DNA of 14,602 bases, taken from positions 1 to 14,602 of the forward strand of contig CAKUPC010000046.1 in the NCBI GenBank assembly GCA_934675095.1, written 5' to 3'. A model generated the notes under the pieces. That model saw only the letters and a program-made list of their open reading frames with translations, ran no database searches and was not told the DNA's origin. The translations under genes and the position numbers were made by a program. Below are positions 12,988 to 14,602 of this stretch, piece after piece. The stretch is from an uncultured Bacteroidales bacterium (GTDB taxonomy: Bacteria; Bacteroidota; Bacteroidia; Bacteroidales; UBA932). Position 1 is the first letter of the stretch. Every line of letters starts with the position of its first letter.

Positions 12988-14602
12988 ATGAGAGAACTTG
13001 AACTGCTTGCTCCGGCAAGGAACATTGAAATCGGCATCGCGGCCATTGACTGCGGTGCCGATGCCGTTTATCTCGCCGGGCCGGCCTTCGGGGCAAGACA
13101 GGCGGCCGGAAACAGCGTGGAGGACATCCGAAGGCTTTGCGAGTATGCCCACAGGTTCGGCGCAAGGGTGTTCGTGACCATCAACACCATCATCTTTGAC
13201 AGCGAGCTTGAAGAGGCGTTCGCGCTGGCCGTGCTGATGCAGGAGGCCGGGGCGGACGCTCTGATTGTGCAGGACTTCGCGTTGCCCGCCTTTGAGCTGA
13301 AGTATCCGGAGAAACTGACGATTCCGCTGCACGCCTCGACGCAGTGCTCTATCAGGACGGTCGGGGAGGCGCGGAGAATGGACGCCCTCGGATTTTCGAG
13401 GATTGTGCTTGAAAGGGAGCTGCCGATGGCGGTTGTCCGGGAAATATGCTCGGCCGTAAGCTGTGAGGTGGAGGCGTTCGTGCACGGGGCGCTGTGCGTA
13501 TGCTACAGCGGAGAGTGCTATCTGTCTGAGATGCTGAGCGGCAGGAGCGCGAACAGGGGCGAGTGCGTGCAGGCGTGCAGGTCGAGATATGACCTTGTGA
13601 ACGCGAATGGCGAACCTGTCAGGTGGCCGGTGGACGGGAGTCTTGGCAGCGGGCACAAACCGCTGTTCGGGCAGGGGGGATTCCGGGCAACAGCATACAA
13701 GCCGGGGCAGCCTGTCGCCATGAACAGGACGCTGCTGTCTCTGCGGGACCTGATGCTTCTGGACAGGCTGCCGGAAATGGCCGAGGGCGGAGTGACCTCC
13801 TTCAAGATTGAGGGGAGGCTCAAGAACATCTCCTATGTCAGGAACATAGTAGCGGCCTATTCACAGGCGCTGGACAGGCTCGTGGCCGCGAATCCCGACA
13901 AATACCGCCGCGCATCGTCCGGACACATTGACTACGGCTTTACTCCGACTCCGGCCAAGAGCTTCAACCGCGGCTTCACACAGCTTTTTTTCGACGGCAG
14001 GCGCGGCCGCTGGGCCTGCCTTGATGCCGGGAAGGCCCTCGGGGAGGAGGTCGGGACGGTTTCATCCGCGTCTCGCACGAGGGAAGGAATGAAATTGACT
14101 GTCACGCCATTACCGCAGTCGGATGCCGTCGCCACACACGACAGGAAGCGTTCTGGCGAAAGAGCCGCAGGTTCATCGGTGCAGTTTCACAATGGAGACG
14201 GGTTCTCATTCATCGGACGGGACGGCAAGGAAACCGGCTTCAGAGCCGATGTCTGCAACGGGAACACCATCCTTTGCAGGACGGTTGAAGGGCTCGCTCC
14301 GGGAACCCGGCTCTACCGCAATCTTGACACGGCCTTTGAAAGGGAACTCGAAAAGGGAGCCGTGCGCAGAATCCAGGTGAAGTTGTCAATTGACATCCGG
14401 GAGGATGCGGAGAATTGTGAGCCGGCAGCCACGGAAAATGCCGCCACGATATTCTCTATTGCGGTCCATGCGGTCAGCGAGAACGGCCGTGAACTGACAC
14501 ATCCGATGTCCGTCAAAGCCGAACCGGCAAGAAACCGGGAACGGATGCTCGGGATGATTTCCGGTCAGCTTGGCAAGGAGACCGGCATCTACAGTTTTTC
14601 AG
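12988..14602 (+). CDS. U32 family protein, RlhA-like (runs off the right edge)
   Basis: The reading frame stays open for 538 codons to the end of the window, so the C terminus is missing. The start is the ATG at 12988 (MRELELLAPARNIEIGIAAI). The family was named peptidase U32, but characterised members act in RNA or ubiquinone hydroxylation; E. coli RlhA, about 650 residues with a C-terminal DUF3656 region, hydroxylates a 23S rRNA cytidine. The signature E-A-F-V-H-G-A-L-C is at 162-170. C170, C177, C193 and C197 have the spacing C-x6-C-x15-C-x3-C seen for iron-sulfur ligands in UbiU/UbiV-type relatives. The N-terminal barrel spans about 1-300. A glycine-rich stretch at about 213-242 looks like an insertion relative to family members that I remember. 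It follows the TPR gene by 29 bases. RlhA-like by domain plan; substrate not proved. Confidence 0.9.
   Translation, partial: MRELELLAPARNIEIGIAAIDCGADAVYLAGPAFGARQAAGNSVEDIRRLCEYAHRFGARVFVTINTIIFDSELEEAFALAVLMQEAGADALIVQDFALPAFELKYPEKLTIPLHASTQCSIRTVGEARRMDALGFSRIVLERELPMAVVREICSAVSCEVEAFVHGALCVCYSGECYLSEMLSGRSANRGECVQACRSRYDLVNANGEPVRWPVDGSLGSGHKPLFGQGGFRATAYKPGQPVAMNRTLLSLRDLMLLDRLPEMAEGGVTSFKIEGRLKNISYVRNIVAAYSQALDRLVAANPDKYRRASSGHIDYGFTPTPAKSFNRGFTQLFFDGRRGRWACLDAGKALGEEVGTVSSASRTREGMKLTVTPLPQSDAVATHDRKRSGERAAGSSVQFHNGDGFSFIGRDGKETGFRADVCNGNTILCRTVEGLAPGTRLYRNLDTAFERELEKGAVRRIQVKLSIDIREDAENCEPAATENAATIFSIAVHAVSENGRELTHPMSVKAEPARNRERMLGMISGQLGKETGIYSFS

Noticed and set aside
12275..13656. 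Two overlapping minus-strand open frames opposite the TPR and U32 genes
   Set aside because: Arginine-rich and low-complexity products without domains; the plus-strand genes explain the coding signal.

Overview
The window looks like chromosomal DNA from a member of the Bacteroidota, most likely order Bacteroidales; I cannot name the genus. Three things point there. Four intergenic sites carry a perfect TAnnTTTG box, the -7 element of the Bacteroidetes primary sigma factor. Start codons are preceded by A/T-rich sequence with no convincing Shine-Dalgarno motif. The gene content is also typical: a b558-type SdhC, a DUF3109 protein, a pitrilysin-like secreted protein and a U32/DUF3656 protein. 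G+C content is moderately high by eye. No phage, transposase, tRNA, rRNA or CRISPR was seen.

Layout, left to right. On the minus strand, pyrH (1118-414) is followed by frr (316, running off the left edge), the classical UMP kinase / ribosome recycling pair, with a repeat-bearing spacer between them. A divergent promoter region (about 1167-1247) separates pyrH from a plus-strand sdhC (1302-2000). sdhC ends in a strong terminator and is not followed by sdhA or sdhB. Immediately after it lies a solitary TrpB2-type tryptophan synthase beta gene (2095-3411). It converges, across a bidirectional hairpin, on a three-gene minus-strand group: a membrane-anchored coiled-coil protein (7737-6874), hemW (6834-5557) and an Xaa-Pro aminopeptidase (5503-3557).

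A small two-helix membrane protein (7878-8366, plus) diverges from that group. It is followed by a gene-free stretch (8367-8527) with two hairpins, one of them long and structured. Next, on the minus strand, an M16-like secreted protein lacking the zinc-binding motif (11800-9224) lies upstream of a cysteine-rich DUF3109 gene (9124-8528), with an inverted repeat of the same family as the pyrH-frr repeat between them. A second divergent promoter region (11865-11933) drives the M16-like gene leftward and a secreted TPR protein (12023-12958) rightward. A U32-family protein (12988 to the right edge, incomplete) follows the TPR gene after 29 bases and is probably co-transcribed.

Most of this is core housekeeping: nucleotide metabolism, translation recycling, respiration, heme handling, peptide turnover and probable RNA hydroxylation. 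I see no defence system or obviously new multi-gene system. The points most worth a second look are the orphan sdhC, the degenerate M16 protein, the structured intergenic hairpin at 8450-8509 and the dispersed repeat family inserted into two operons.
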